DNA of 64,000 nt from an uncultured Clostridia bacterium (GTDB lineage Bacteria; Bacillota; Clostridia; Oscillospirales; Ruminococcaceae), in assembly GCA_947627905.1 (NCBI GenBank), contig CANQXX010000002.1, positions 1 to 64,000 of the forward strand, given 5' to 3'. The translations under genes and the position numbers were made by a program. The notes beneath the pieces were generated by a model. It searched no databases, was not told the DNA's origin, and saw nothing but the letters and a program-made list of their open reading frames with translations. This document shows positions 1-9,888 of this stretch, one piece after another (positions within the stretch are counted from its first letter, which is position 1; each line of letters starts with the position of its first letter).

Positions 1-157
1 AATGTCCCCTTTCGTTAAACTTCATTTCGGTATATTTATATTATACCACATTGTCTAACAAAAGGGGAGCATTTCATTCTGGCAGCCCTGTAATTTTTAT
101 GACATAGCATGAAAAAATATCCGGAGTGATACTATCGCTCCGGATATTTTACTGCTT

Positions 158-979
158 TTAAGACTTGTCCACCATGTGAACGTCAAGCTGATTGTAGGGA
201 ATATGGATTTTTTCTTCGTCGAATTTTTCTTTTACCTGCTGGATCATGTCAAAGTAAACGTCCCAGTAATTGGCATTATTTGTCCATACTCTTACGGTCA
301 AATTAACGGCGTTGGCATTAAGTTCGCCGATACGAACGAAAATTTCTTTGTCCTGAAGGACAAGAGGGTGTTTCTCCGCAACGCTCTTGATAGCTTCAAT
401 AGCTTTTTTGTGGTCGCAGTCATGCGCGATAGAGAACACCAGATCAACCCGGCGTTCGCTTTCTGAGCTGTAATTTATCAGTGAAGACGTTGAAACGACA
501 CCGTTAGGAATGTATATATCCTTATTGTCAAGAGTAACTATTTTTGTGAAAAGTATGGAAATTTCCTCTACCACACCTGCATATGCGCCTACTTCAATAT
601 AATCTCCGACTTTAATAGTGCGGTTTATGAGCAGGAGAACTCCGCCTGCAACGTTTGAAAGGCTGTCTTTAAGGGCAAGACCTACTGCAACGCCGGCAGT
701 TCCGAGAACGGTGATTATAGAGGTCATAGGTATTCCGAGAACAGTCAATACTATAATAAGTACGATCGATGTTATAACGATCTTTATTACAGAGGACAGG
801 AATTTTTTGACTGTTTCGTCCATTTTGGTTTTTTCCGTTCCCTTTGAAAAAAGGTTCAGTACCAGCTTGTTAAGGAAAAATCCTACAATGTAAATTACTA
901 TTGCAAGCAGCAAAGTGGGGATAAATGTAATTATTGCGTCCAACATTCTTTTTAAATATCCGAGATAAATATCGACCAT
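158..979 (-). CDS. Small-conductance mechanosensitive channel (MscS family)
   Basis: 273-aa ORF with N-terminal TM helices and the MscS-like pore/beta-domain segment GTAGVAVGLALKDSLSNVAGG...VGDYIEVG. Confidence 0.9.
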   Translation of the reverse strand: MVDIYLGYLKRMLDAIITFIPTLLLAIVIYIVGFFLNKLVLNLFSKGTEKTKMDETVKKFLSSVIKIVITSIVLIIVLTVLGIPMTSIITVLGTAGVAVGLALKDSLSNVAGGVLLLINRTIKVGDYIEVGAYAGVVEEISILFTKIVTLDNKDIYIPNGVVSTSSLINYSSESERRVDLVFSIAHDCDHKKAIEAIKSVAEKHPLVLQDKEIFVRIGELNANAVNLTVRVWTNNANYWDVYFDMIQQVKEKFDEEKIHIPYNQLDVHMVDKS

Positions 980-1229
980 AAACAGGTTCTCCCTTCATAA
1001 ATATTTAATAATATCACTATATCGCATTTTTTATGTCATTAATAGTAGAATTATGTGTATTTTTATTTAAAAATCTGTTAATTATTGATTTAAAGCCGTG
1101 TTGTTACTGTGTTCATAAATATTCCTTAAAAAAATCTATAAAATGTGATTTTTTTATCAAAAAATATATTGCAAAATTATCCGAAATAGGCTATAATAAA
1201 TTAGATATTGTTTAAAGGAGAACTTTACT

Positions 1230-1625
1230 ATGGAAATGCAAATGGAATTATCTTATGTTTTTGCAGTGGTAATTACCGGTCTGGTAGTCGTTTTCCTCGG
1301 ACTGGTGTTGCTTATTGCATTTATAAACATTATAGGAGCAATATTCAAAAGCATTGACAAAAAGAGAAAGGACGCGGAAAAAGCCGCTGCCGCTTCAAAA
1401 CCGTCAGCCTCCGGAACAAGGATAGAAAGCGCTCCGGTGATCCAGCCTGCGGCAGACAGCGAGGACGAGGACGAAATAATTGCGGTGATCTCTGCGGCTG
1501 TTGCTATGATGAGCGCTGCGGAGGGTAAGGCTTACCGTGTAAGATCCGTCCGCGCCGTTAAGGGAGCGCCTGTCGGAAATGCATGGGCTTCGGCTGCTCT
1601 GAGAGAAGCCACAAGACCTTTTTGA
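1230..1625 (+). CDS. OadG-family Na+-pump decarboxylase gamma-like subunit
   Basis: Single N-terminal TM, Ala-rich linker and C-terminal tail, directly upstream of a decarboxylase beta subunit; SD aaaggag. Confidence 0.75.
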   Translation: MEMQMELSYVFAVVITGLVVVFLGLVLLIAFINIIGAIFKSIDKKRKDAEKAAAASKPSASGTRIESAPVIQPAADSEDEDEIIAVISAAVAMMSAAEGKAYRVRSVRAVKGAPVGNAWASAALREATRPF

Positions 1626-1672
1626 TCGTTCTTAGGATTTTATAATTTTATTCAGAAAGGAAACCGATCCAA

Positions 1673-2863
1673 ATGTTTGAAGTTTTTAAGGACGCCATTA
1701 CAGAGCTTGCGCAAACAAGCGGATTTGCTGCAATCGGCTGGAAGGAAATAGTAATGATACTTATTTCCTTTGTATTCATGTATCTTGCTATTTCAAAGAA
1801 TTTTGAACCGCTTTTGCTGCTGCCGATATCTTTTGGTATGCTTCTTACAAATCTGCCGCTTTCGGGACTGTATAATCCCGATCTGTTCATCATAAACGAG
1901 GAAGGACATATTGATGTTCTCAACGTACTTACAAACGGCGGTCTGCTTGACCTGCTGTATCTTGGAGTAAAGCTGCAGCTTTATCCGCCGCTTATATTCC
2001 TCGGCATAGGCACTATGACGGACTTTTCTCCTCTTATCGCTAACCCGAAGAGCTTTCTTCTTGGCGCTGCCGCTCAGGCAGGAATATTCTTTACCTTTAT
2101 AGGCGCGGCATTGCTTGGAATGTCTCCCACAGAAGCCGGCTCAATTGCTATCATAGGCGGCGCTGACGGTCCTACTGCGATCTATGTTTCAAGTAAGCTG
2201 CTGAAGCCTACCGATACCATAGATACAGGTACTATCGCTCTGGCTGCATACACATATATGGCACTTGTTCCTATTATACAGCCGCCTATAATGAAAGCAC
2301 TCACAACAAAGAAAGAACGCTCCGTAGTTATGGAACAGCTCAGAACTGTTTCCAGAACGGAAAAGATCATATTCCCGGTAGCAGTTACAATAGTAATTTC
2401 TTTGCTGGTACCGTCCGCAGCTCCGCTGGTAGGTATGCTGATGCTGGGAAATCTTCTCAAGGAAAGCGGAGTCTGCAACCGTCTTGTTGATACGGCTCAG
2501 AATGCGCTTATGAATATTGTAACGATCTTCCTCGGCGTTTCCGTAGGAGCTACAACACAGGCAGACAAGATACTTAATGCTTCATTTGCAAAGGTAATTG
2601 TTCTTGGTGTTATAGCATTTTCCATAGGAACAGCAGCAGGCGTCCTCTTTGGAAAGCTGATGTATGTTTTCACAAAGGGAAAGGTAAATCCGCTTATAGG
2701 CTCAGCCGGAGTTTCCGCCGTTCCTATGGCGGCAAGAGTATCCCAGAAGGTTGGCGCAAGCGAAAATCCTACAAACTTCCTGCTTATGCACGCTATGGGA
2801 CCTAACGTTGCCGGCGTTATCGGTTCGGCTGTTGCTGCCGGTGTTCTGCTCAGCATAATATAA
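1673..2863 (+). CDS. Na+-translocating carboxylic acid decarboxylase beta subunit (OadB/GcdB family)
   Basis: 396 aa, polytopic, with GGADGPTAIYVSSKL and the conserved C-terminal NPTNFLLMHAMGPNVAGVIGSAVAAG. Confidence 0.92.
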   Translation: MFEVFKDAITELAQTSGFAAIGWKEIVMILISFVFMYLAISKNFEPLLLLPISFGMLLTNLPLSGLYNPDLFIINEEGHIDVLNVLTNGGLLDLLYLGVKLQLYPPLIFLGIGTMTDFSPLIANPKSFLLGAAAQAGIFFTFIGAALLGMSPTEAGSIAIIGGADGPTAIYVSSKLLKPTDTIDTGTIALAAYTYMALVPIIQPPIMKALTTKKERSVVMEQLRTVSRTEKIIFPVAVTIVISLLVPSAAPLVGMLMLGNLLKESGVCNRLVDTAQNALMNIVTIFLGVSVGATTQADKILNASFAKVIVLGVIAFSIGTAAGVLFGKLMYVFTKGKVNPLIGSAGVSAVPMAARVSQKVGASENPTNFLLMHAMGPNVAGVIGSAVAAGVLLSII

Positions 2864-3032
2864 ATATCTGCGAATATTAAATTATCCCGTTTGCTGCTGA
2901 TCGGTAAACGGGATTTTTGTAAGCGGATAAATACATTCTTGACAAAAGCAAACGGCGTATAGATTTGGAATATTGACATATTCCTGAAAGCTATGATATA
3001 ATATATCCAATAAATAAAAAAGAAGGCAGAAC

Positions 3033-3578
3033 ATGGATTACCTCAGCTACAATATTTCAAAGAATTTGAACCGTATACGCACTTCACGGGGAATGAGCCT
3101 TGACGCTGCTGCGGAACAGACAGGCGTCAGCAAGAGTATGCTTTATCAGATAGAACAAGGCGGCGCAAATCCGTCAATAAATGTTCTCGGAAAGATCGCA
3201 AGCGGTCTGCGGATAGATTTCACCGAACTGATAGCTTCACCTCCGGAAGAATCATATCTTATAAGAACTTCGGACGTTCTCCCGATAAAAGAGGGCGAAA
3301 AATACACGGTAAAAACTTGTTTTCCCTATGAGGATAATAAGAAGATCGAAATTTACAGGATAGACATTCTTCCCGGAGGAGTATATGTCAGCGGAGGTCA
3401 TGGCGCAGGAACAAGAGAATATCTTGCCGTCCTTGAAGGAATACTTACCATTGACACGGGGCGGGAAACACAAAATATCGAACCTAATGAAATTTTCCGC
3501 TTCAATTGTGAGGAAGAACATAAATACATCAACAATGGTAATTCGTGCGTTAGTTTTATATGTTTTTTCACAGCATAG
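3033..3578 (+). CDS. XRE-family HTH regulator with C-terminal cupin domain
   Basis: N-terminal HTH (RIRTSRGMSLDAAAEQTGVSKSMLYQIEQG) plus cupin-like C-terminus. Confidence 0.88.
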   Translation: MDYLSYNISKNLNRIRTSRGMSLDAAAEQTGVSKSMLYQIEQGGANPSINVLGKIASGLRIDFTELIASPPEESYLIRTSDVLPIKEGEKYTVKTCFPYEDNKKIEIYRIDILPGGVYVSGGHGAGTREYLAVLEGILTIDTGRETQNIEPNEIFRFNCEEEHKYINNGNSCVSFICFFTA

Positions 3579-3744
3579 GGTACTATGCTGCTTTTTATAA
3601 CCATTTTGTTTAATATACTAAACATAATATGAATTTATTTATTAAAATAATTGCATAAATTTTTATAATTTATAAAATACATAAATATAAAAACTTGTAT
3701 TATCGGGGAAATTCGTGCATAGTGACAAAATTAAGCGAAAGTTA

Positions 3745-3773
3745 TTGACATAAAACTTGCATAGTGGTATACT
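3745..3773 (+). promoter_or_regulatory. Sigma-A-type promoter upstream of the aminotransferase
   Basis: TTGACA (3745-3750), 17-nt spacer, TATACT (3768-3773). Confidence 0.7.
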
Positions 3774-3799
3774 GTAATTGTTCAAGATAATAAACCCAA

Positions 3800-3847
3800 A
3801 AAGACAACGGTGTCCTTTAAAGGATATCGTTGTCTTTGTGTTTTTTT
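3800..3847 (+). terminator. Leader hairpin + U-tract upstream of the aminotransferase (possible attenuator)
   Basis: AAAGACAACG...CGTTGTCTTT hairpin followed by gtgttttttt, between promoter and start codon. Confidence 0.7.
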
Positions 3848-3852
3848 AGGAG

Positions 3853-5082
3853 ATGATAGTCATGAAGCTTGCAGACACAGGCTTTACCGCCGAAGAGATC
3901 AAGGCAAAGGCAAAAAAATATATTATCGAGACCTATGAACGCTTTGATTTCATAGCTGACAGCGCAAAGGACGTTTATATGTATGACGAGAAAGGAACGC
4001 CGTATCTTGACTTCTATGCCGGAATTGCCGTAAACTCGGTAGGAAACTGCTGCGAAAGAGTTGTGAACGCCGTTTGCGATCAGGCTAAAACACTTATGCA
4101 GTCTTTCAATTACCCTTATACCGTTCCGCAGGCGCTTCTGGCGGAGAAGATCTGTACCGCTATAGGAATGGATAAGATATTCTTCCAGAACACCGGTACG
4201 GAAGCAAATGAAGCAATGATAAAAATGGCTCGTAAGTACGGTGTTGAAAAATATGGAGCAAGCCGCTACAATATCGTTACCGCAGAAAATTCTTTTCACG
4301 GAAGAACTTTTGGCTCAATGAGCGCGACCGGTCAGCCGGACAATGCCTGTCAGATAGGCTTCGGAGGAATGGTCCCGGGATTTACATACGCTCCGTATAA
4401 CGATCTTCAGGCATTCAAAAACGCCTGCACGAGCAACACCATTGCGATCATGATAGAGCCGGTACAGGGCGAGGGCGGAGTTAATCCCGCGACTATGGAA
4501 TTTATGACCGGACTGCGTAAATTCTGCGACGAAAACAATATGCTGCTCCTGCTTGACGAAGTCCAGACAGGCTGGTGCAGAACAGGCGCTGTAATGTCCT
4601 ATATGAATTATGGCATAAAGCCCGATATCGTTTCAATGGCTAAGGCAATGGGCGGAGGAATGCCCATAGGCGCTATCTGTGCAACGGAGGAGGTTGCAAA
4701 AGCCTTTACAATGGGTTCTCACGGAACGACATTCGGCGGACACCCGGTATGCTGCGCGGCGTCCTATGCGGCAGTTTCCGAAATGCTTGAAAAGGATCTT
4801 GCAGGAAATGCAAAGAAAATGGGCGATTACTTCATGAAGAAACTTTCCGCACTTCCGCATATCAAGGAGGTACGCGGTCAGGGACTTCTCGTAGGCGTGG
4901 AGTTTGACGATAAAGTAAACGCTGTTGAAGTAAAACACGGCTGCTTTGACAGAAAACTTCTGATTACAGCTATTGGTTCAAACATAATCAGAATGGTGCC
5001 GCCGCTTATTATTACCGAAGGCGACTGCGACAGAGCATTCGATATTATCAAAGAAGCTGTTTGCGAAGCGGCAGAAAAATAA
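3853..5082 (+). CDS. Class-III PLP aminotransferase (acetylornithine/GABA aminotransferase family)
   Basis: NTGTEANEAMIKMARK, NSFHGRT and LLLDEVQTGWCRTG...KAMGGGMPIGA (PLP-Lys) motifs. Confidence 0.9.
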   Translation: MIVMKLADTGFTAEEIKAKAKKYIIETYERFDFIADSAKDVYMYDEKGTPYLDFYAGIAVNSVGNCCERVVNAVCDQAKTLMQSFNYPYTVPQALLAEKICTAIGMDKIFFQNTGTEANEAMIKMARKYGVEKYGASRYNIVTAENSFHGRTFGSMSATGQPDNACQIGFGGMVPGFTYAPYNDLQAFKNACTSNTIAIMIEPVQGEGGVNPATMEFMTGLRKFCDENNMLLLLDEVQTGWCRTGAVMSYMNYGIKPDIVSMAKAMGGGMPIGAICATEEVAKAFTMGSHGTTFGGHPVCCAASYAAVSEMLEKDLAGNAKKMGDYFMKKLSALPHIKEVRGQGLLVGVEFDDKVNAVEVKHGCFDRKLLITAIGSNIIRMVPPLIITEGDCDRAFDIIKEAVCEAAEK

Positions 5083-5115
5083 ATTTCACCCCCAAATACT
5101 GAAAGGAGAATTTTT

Positions 5116-6027
5116 ATGAAAGTAAAAAGATTATTTAAAGCCATAGGTATACTTACGGCAGGAATTATGGCGCTTTCCTCATTTGCAGGCTGTTCGGATA
5201 CATCGTCGGGTAATGCGGAAAATTCGGCTGCTTCCGGCGGAAGCGCTTCCGCGTCGGAAAGCAATGTGCTGAGAGTGGGTATGGAGTGTGCTTATGCACC
5301 TTTCAATTGGACGCAGGTAGGTACGGAAGTTCCTAACGGTGATACAGCCGTTGAAATTTACGGCGGTGGCGGATATGCCTACGGCTATGACGTTATGGTG
5401 GCAAAAAAACTTGCTGAACAGATGGGCATGGAGCTTGAAGTACATAAGGTAGAGTGGGATTCAATAGGCATTTCAATGGATTCCGGCGAATATGACTGCA
5501 TAATCGCCGGAATGGGCAGAACTGCCGAGCGTATGCTTTCCTATTCGTTTACAGAGCCTTATTATTACAGAAGCAACTGCGTTGTTGTAAAGAAAGGTTC
5601 GGAAATTGAAAATATCACCGGACTTTCCGATCTTGCCGGAAAGAACATTACGGTAACAACACAGCTCGGAACAGGCTGGGTACCGCTCCTTGACCAGATT
5701 CCCGATGCGGTAAAGGGAGCAAATTATGAGACTACTGCGGAAGTATTTATGGCACTTTCAAACGGTACGGCGGATCTTGCGGTAATTGATCTTCCGACGG
5801 CTCAGTCGGCACTGCTTACGAATGATGATCTTAAGATCATAACACTTGCCGACGGCGATACATTTGTAGGCGATGAAGAAATGACCAATGTCTGCATTGC
5901 TACAAGAAAAGATGATACCGAATTTCGTGATAAATTGCAGGCGGCAATGGACGCAGTAGGTCTTGACAGAGACACTATGAACTCAATGATGGAGGAAGCT
6001 ATATCCGTTCAGCCTGCGGCAAATTAA
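5116..6027 (+). CDS. Polar amino-acid ABC transporter substrate-binding lipoprotein
   Basis: Lipobox SSFAGC; family-3 SBP pattern (LRVGMECAYAPFNW...); followed by permease and ATPase. Confidence 0.9.
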   Translation: MKVKRLFKAIGILTAGIMALSSFAGCSDTSSGNAENSAASGGSASASESNVLRVGMECAYAPFNWTQVGTEVPNGDTAVEIYGGGGYAYGYDVMVAKKLAEQMGMELEVHKVEWDSIGISMDSGEYDCIIAGMGRTAERMLSYSFTEPYYYRSNCVVVKKGSEIENITGLSDLAGKNITVTTQLGTGWVPLLDQIPDAVKGANYETTAEVFMALSNGTADLAVIDLPTAQSALLTNDDLKIITLADGDTFVGDEEMTNVCIATRKDDTEFRDKLQAAMDAVGLDRDTMNSMMEEAISVQPAAN

Positions 6028-6109
6028 CTGTTCAAATAAACGCCGCTTCCGGGTAGGTACGGAGGCGGCGGTATTGTTAAGATAACTTTTGCAAAGAAGG
6101 GAGATATTT

Positions 6110-6865
6110 ATGACAAATACACCAAACGGAGTTTTTGAATGGATATGGTTCATTGCTTCTGAATACGCGCAGTTATTTGTTGAAGGTACGCTGATAACTC
6201 TTGCCGTTTCGGTTGCCGGAACTATACTCGGATTTATTCTCGGCTTCATTGTGGGTATTGCGGAGGATTCAAAACTGAGCAGGAACGATCCCGTTCCGAA
6301 AAAGATATTTTTAGGTATCATAAAAGGAATAAGCAAGGTATATATCGAGCTTTTCCGCGGAACGCCTATGATCGTACAGGCAATGATAATTTATTACGGG
6401 CTGCGTCAGGGCGGTTTTGAAATTGACCCGATAATGGCAGGAATTTTAGTTACCGTTCTTAACACCGGAGCATATATGGCGGAGACGGTACGCGCCGGAA
6501 TAAAATCCATAGATATAGGTCAGCGCGAGGGCGCGCTTGCTATGGGAATGTCGCCTATTTCGGCAATGATGAATATAGTTCTTCCGCAGGCGTTCAAGAA
6601 TATAGTTCCCGAAATGGCAAATATGTTCCTGACAAATCTGAAAATGACTTCGGTGCTTAATGTTATCGGAGTAAAGGAATTGTTCCTGCAGGCAAAAACG
6701 GCAGGCGGAACATATTACAAATATCTTGAATCCTATCTTGTAATTGCAATAATTTATTTTGTTCTGTGTTTCCTTTTCAACAGGATATTCCTGTTTATAG
6801 AAAAGAAAATGGCAGGCAAAAAAGATTATGCGCTTGCTGTGGAATATATGGATAATAACGAATAA
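6110..6865 (+). CDS. Amino-acid ABC transporter permease (HisM/GlnP type)
   Basis: [11 protein letters not shown]...[31 protein letters not shown]-loop signature; start set at MTNTPNG after ggag. Confidence 0.92.
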   Translation: MTNTPNGVFEWIWFIASEYAQLFVEGTLITLAVSVAGTILGFILGFIVGIAEDSKLSRNDPVPKKIFLGIIKGISKVYIELFRGTPMIVQAMIIYYGLRQGGFEIDPIMAGILVTVLNTGAYMAETVRAGIKSIDIGQREGALAMGMSPISAMMNIVLPQAFKNIVPEMANMFLTNLKMTSVLNVIGVKELFLQAKTAGGTYYKYLESYLVIAIIYFVLCFLFNRIFLFIEKKMAGKKDYALAVEYMDNNE

Positions 6866-6879
6866 GGGGGGGCGCGAAT

Positions 6880-7647
6880 ATGAGTGATAATAACAAAAAA
6901 GAAATTATCCGCGTTGAAGAACTTAGCAAAAATTTCGGCGAACATCAGGTGCTGCGGAAAATCGACTTTTCCGTAAACAAAGGCGATGTTATCTGCATAC
7001 TTGGTTCTTCCGGTTCGGGAAAATCCACTTTGCTCCGCTGCATAAACCAGCTTGAAAAACAGACTTACGGAAAAATTTATTTTGACGGAAAAGAACTGGG
7101 AAGAACACAGCACGAAATAAACATATACCGTTCCAAGGTCGGCATGGTATTTCAGTCCTTTAATCTGTTCAATAATATGACCGTTCTGAAAAACTGTATG
7201 ACCGGAACGCGCAAGGTGCTTCACCTTTCAAAAGAAGAAGCCCATGAACGCGCTATAAATCATCTCAGATCTGTGGGAATGGCTCCGTTTATAAATGCGT
7301 ATCCTGCACAGCTTTCCGGAGGACAGAAACAGCGCGTTGCAATTGCAAGAGGACTTTGTATGGATCCGGACGTCCTGCTTTTTGATGAACCTACCAGCGC
7401 ACTTGATCCGGAAATGGTGGGAGAAGTCCTGAATGTTATGAAATCACTTGCAAAAACAGGTCTTACAATGCTGATAGTAACTCACGAAATGGGCTTTGCG
7501 AGAGATGTTTCAACGAGAGTATTGTTTATGGACAAAGGCTATATAGTTGAAGACGCGCCGCCGGAAAAATTCTTTACATCTCCTGAAAATGCCCGTACAA
7601 AGGAGTTCCTCAGCAGATATATTTCCGACGGTGAAAGGAGATCGTAA
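6880..7647 (+). CDS. Amino-acid ABC transporter ATP-binding protein
   Basis: Walker [10 protein letters not shown], signature LSGGQKQR, Walker [14 protein letters not shown]. Confidence 0.95.
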   Translation: MSDNNKKEIIRVEELSKNFGEHQVLRKIDFSVNKGDVICILGSSGSGKSTLLRCINQLEKQTYGKIYFDGKELGRTQHEINIYRSKVGMVFQSFNLFNNMTVLKNCMTGTRKVLHLSKEEAHERAINHLRSVGMAPFINAYPAQLSGGQKQRVAIARGLCMDPDVLLFDEPTSALDPEMVGEVLNVMKSLAKTGLTMLIVTHEMGFARDVSTRVLFMDKGYIVEDAPPEKFFTSPENARTKEFLSRYISDGERRS

Positions 7648-7650
7648 AGC

Positions 7651-8283
7651 ATGAAAAATTATGTCGTTACGGTTGCAAGAGGTTTCGGAACAGGCGGAAA
7701 AGCAATTGCCTCAAAACTTGCTGCCGATCTGGGCATACACTGTTATGAAAACAGGATACTGACCCTTGCTTCTCAGTTAAGCGGTCTGGACGAAAAACTT
7801 TTCAAGGAAGTCAACGAGAAGCTCCGTACTTCCGGCAACAGCTTTGCAAGTCTTATGAAAGGACTTCCCCGCGCAAGAAAATATATCGCAAGGAATGAGA
7901 AATTTGTTTCGGACGATACACTTTTTGAATACCAGAAAAAAATAATTTTAAATCTTGCTGAAACGGAATCCTGTGTGATCGTCGGGAAATGCGCCGACTA
8001 TATATTACAGGGCAGGGAAAATGTTGTAAGTGTTTATATTGAAGCTCCCAGAGATTTCTGCATAAAACGAACCATTGAAAATATGGGGGTTACCGAGGAA
8101 GTAGCGCAGGCAACTATCCGTCAGACGGATAAATTCCGCGCCGATTATTATCAGTATTACACTCACGGAAATTACTGGACAAATCCGATAAATTATGATA
8201 TGACCCTGAACAGTGAAAAAGTCGGGATAGACAACTGCGTTACGGTCATAAAGGACTATCTTAAAATAAAGGGGCTGATATGA
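7651..8283 (+). CDS. Cytidylate kinase-like family protein
   Basis: VTVARGFGTGGKAIASKLAADLGIHCYE...VGKCADYIL pattern of the cytidylate-kinase-like family. Confidence 0.8.
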   Translation: MKNYVVTVARGFGTGGKAIASKLAADLGIHCYENRILTLASQLSGLDEKLFKEVNEKLRTSGNSFASLMKGLPRARKYIARNEKFVSDDTLFEYQKKIILNLAETESCVIVGKCADYILQGRENVVSVYIEAPRDFCIKRTIENMGVTEEVAQATIRQTDKFRADYYQYYTHGNYWTNPINYDMTLNSEKVGIDNCVTVIKDYLKIKGLI

Positions 8284-9414
8284 TTGGAATTTCGTTATCA
8301 TCTTCCCGTAAACCTTATATTCGGCAGGGGAACTGCCGGTAAGATCGGAGAGATAGTTTCCGTATACGGGAAAAAAGTCCTTGTTGTTACGGGAACAGGC
8401 AGTACAAAACGTTCAGGACTTCTGGACAGAACGGTAAATTCTTTAAAAATGTCAGGCACAGAAGCTGTTATATTTGACAAGGTAACACAAAATCCGCTGA
8501 CAACAACGGTTTACGAGGGCGTTTCAATTGCCAAAGAGAATAACTGCGATGCTGTCCTCGGCGTTGGCGGAGGCTCGGTAATGGACGCCGCAAAGGCGAT
8601 AGCTTTCTGCTTTGTAAATGAGGGCGATGTTTCCGACTATATTTTCGGAAAGAAAAAGGGAAATGGTGCACTGCCGATAATACTTGTTCCCACCACCTGC
8701 GGAACAGGCAGTGAGGGAAATCAGATAGCCGTTCTTACAAATCCGGAAACAAAGGACAAAAAAGCGCTCTATACTATGGAAATAATGCCGTCCGCTTCTG
8801 TAATTGACCCCGATGTTATGATGACAATGCCAAAGCAGGTGCTTTCTTCGGTAGGATTTGATGCATTTACTCACGCGCTGGAAGCATATACTTCAAAAAA
8901 GGCAAATCCTCTTACCGACGCTCAGGCAATTACGGCAATGAAATTGATCGCAGATCATCTTCCTGAGCTAATGGAAAATTATGACGATCATGAAGCATGG
9001 GAATCGGTAAGTCTTGCCGCATCTCTCGGAGGAATGGTAATAGGCGCAGCAGGAGTATCCGCCGCTCACGGAATGGAACACCCTGTTTCCGGACTAAAAA
9101 ATATCGTTCATGGCAAAGGACTGGCAGCGCTTACTCCGGCAATTGTCAAAAGGCTTGCTCCTGCAAGTCCACAAAAATTTTCCGAAGTATCAAAAATCCT
9201 CGGAGGAAAAAACGAAAACGACTGCGCTGACAAAATACAGGAATTTTTATGCAGGATAAATCTTTCCGTAACGCTTGGAGAGCTTGGGATAACAGCTGAT
9301 GACATTGAATGGCTGACAAAAAACTGTATGAAAATTTCTTCGGGCAATCTGAGCAATGCGCCTGTTGTTTTCGGCGAAAGTGAAATTGCGGAAATTTATC
9401 ATGAAGCACTTTAA
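8284..9414 (+). CDS. Iron-containing alcohol dehydrogenase
   Basis: GGGSVMDAAKAIA, TTCGTGSEG, FDAFTHALEAY, HGMEHPVS...HGKGLAAL metal-site motifs; TTG start abutting upstream stop. Confidence 0.9.
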   Translation: MEFRYHLPVNLIFGRGTAGKIGEIVSVYGKKVLVVTGTGSTKRSGLLDRTVNSLKMSGTEAVIFDKVTQNPLTTTVYEGVSIAKENNCDAVLGVGGGSVMDAAKAIAFCFVNEGDVSDYIFGKKKGNGALPIILVPTTCGTGSEGNQIAVLTNPETKDKKALYTMEIMPSASVIDPDVMMTMPKQVLSSVGFDAFTHALEAYTSKKANPLTDAQAITAMKLIADHLPELMENYDDHEAWESVSLAASLGGMVIGAAGVSAAHGMEHPVSGLKNIVHGKGLAALTPAIVKRLAPASPQKFSEVSKILGGKNENDCADKIQEFLCRINLSVTLGELGITADDIEWLTKNCMKISSGNLSNAPVVFGESEIAEIYHEAL

Positions 9415-9442
9415 AGATCAATATTTCGGAAGGAGTTTTTTT

Positions 9443-9781
9443 ATGATCGAACCAACTAACGCTTTTATCAGCAAGAATGTTCCGAAAGGCTCGGAAACAG
9501 TTCCGGACAGTATCAAAACCCACGGTTCATACAGCGACGATATAAAAGTAATTCCCGATGAAAACAAGCGCCATTCCGGCGACGCTTCAAGACCGAAAAT
9601 AATCCCCAATGAAAATATCCCGGATATAAACCGTGCTTTCGGCAGGGAGGGAGTTCCTTTCAACACCGGGGAAAATATCAGGATCGCGCCGGAAAATCAT
9701 TCCGTATCTTATCATAACGATGATGAAAAGATACCAAGCTATATAAAACTTCACAATGAAAATAAAGGTAACCGCATATAG
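9443..9781 (+). CDS. Hypothetical polar, probably disordered protein
   Basis: 112 aa from ATG with SD ggaagg; low complexity with repeated KVIPDEN/KIIPNEN. Confidence 0.5.
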   Translation: MIEPTNAFISKNVPKGSETVPDSIKTHGSYSDDIKVIPDENKRHSGDASRPKIIPNENIPDINRAFGREGVPFNTGENIRIAPENHSVSYHNDDEKIPSYIKLHNENKGNRI

Positions 9782-9825
9782 AATTTTATACTGAATTGCG
9801 GAAAAAATTATTTCTCAAAGAAAAA

Positions 9826-9859
9826 GATCCTGTCTTACTGAATAAAATAAGACAGGATC
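9826..9859. terminator. Bidirectional hairpin between convergent genes
   Basis: GATCCTGTCTTA...TAAGACAGGATC. Confidence 0.65.
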
Positions 9860-9888
9860 ATATTTTACCGTATCGGGTCAATTAAAAC

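Noticed and set aside
1-157. Possible small RNA at the left edge
   Set aside because: Only a hairpin ATATCCGGAGTGATACTATCGCTCCGGATAT serving as the mscS terminator region is visible; insufficient for a separate call.
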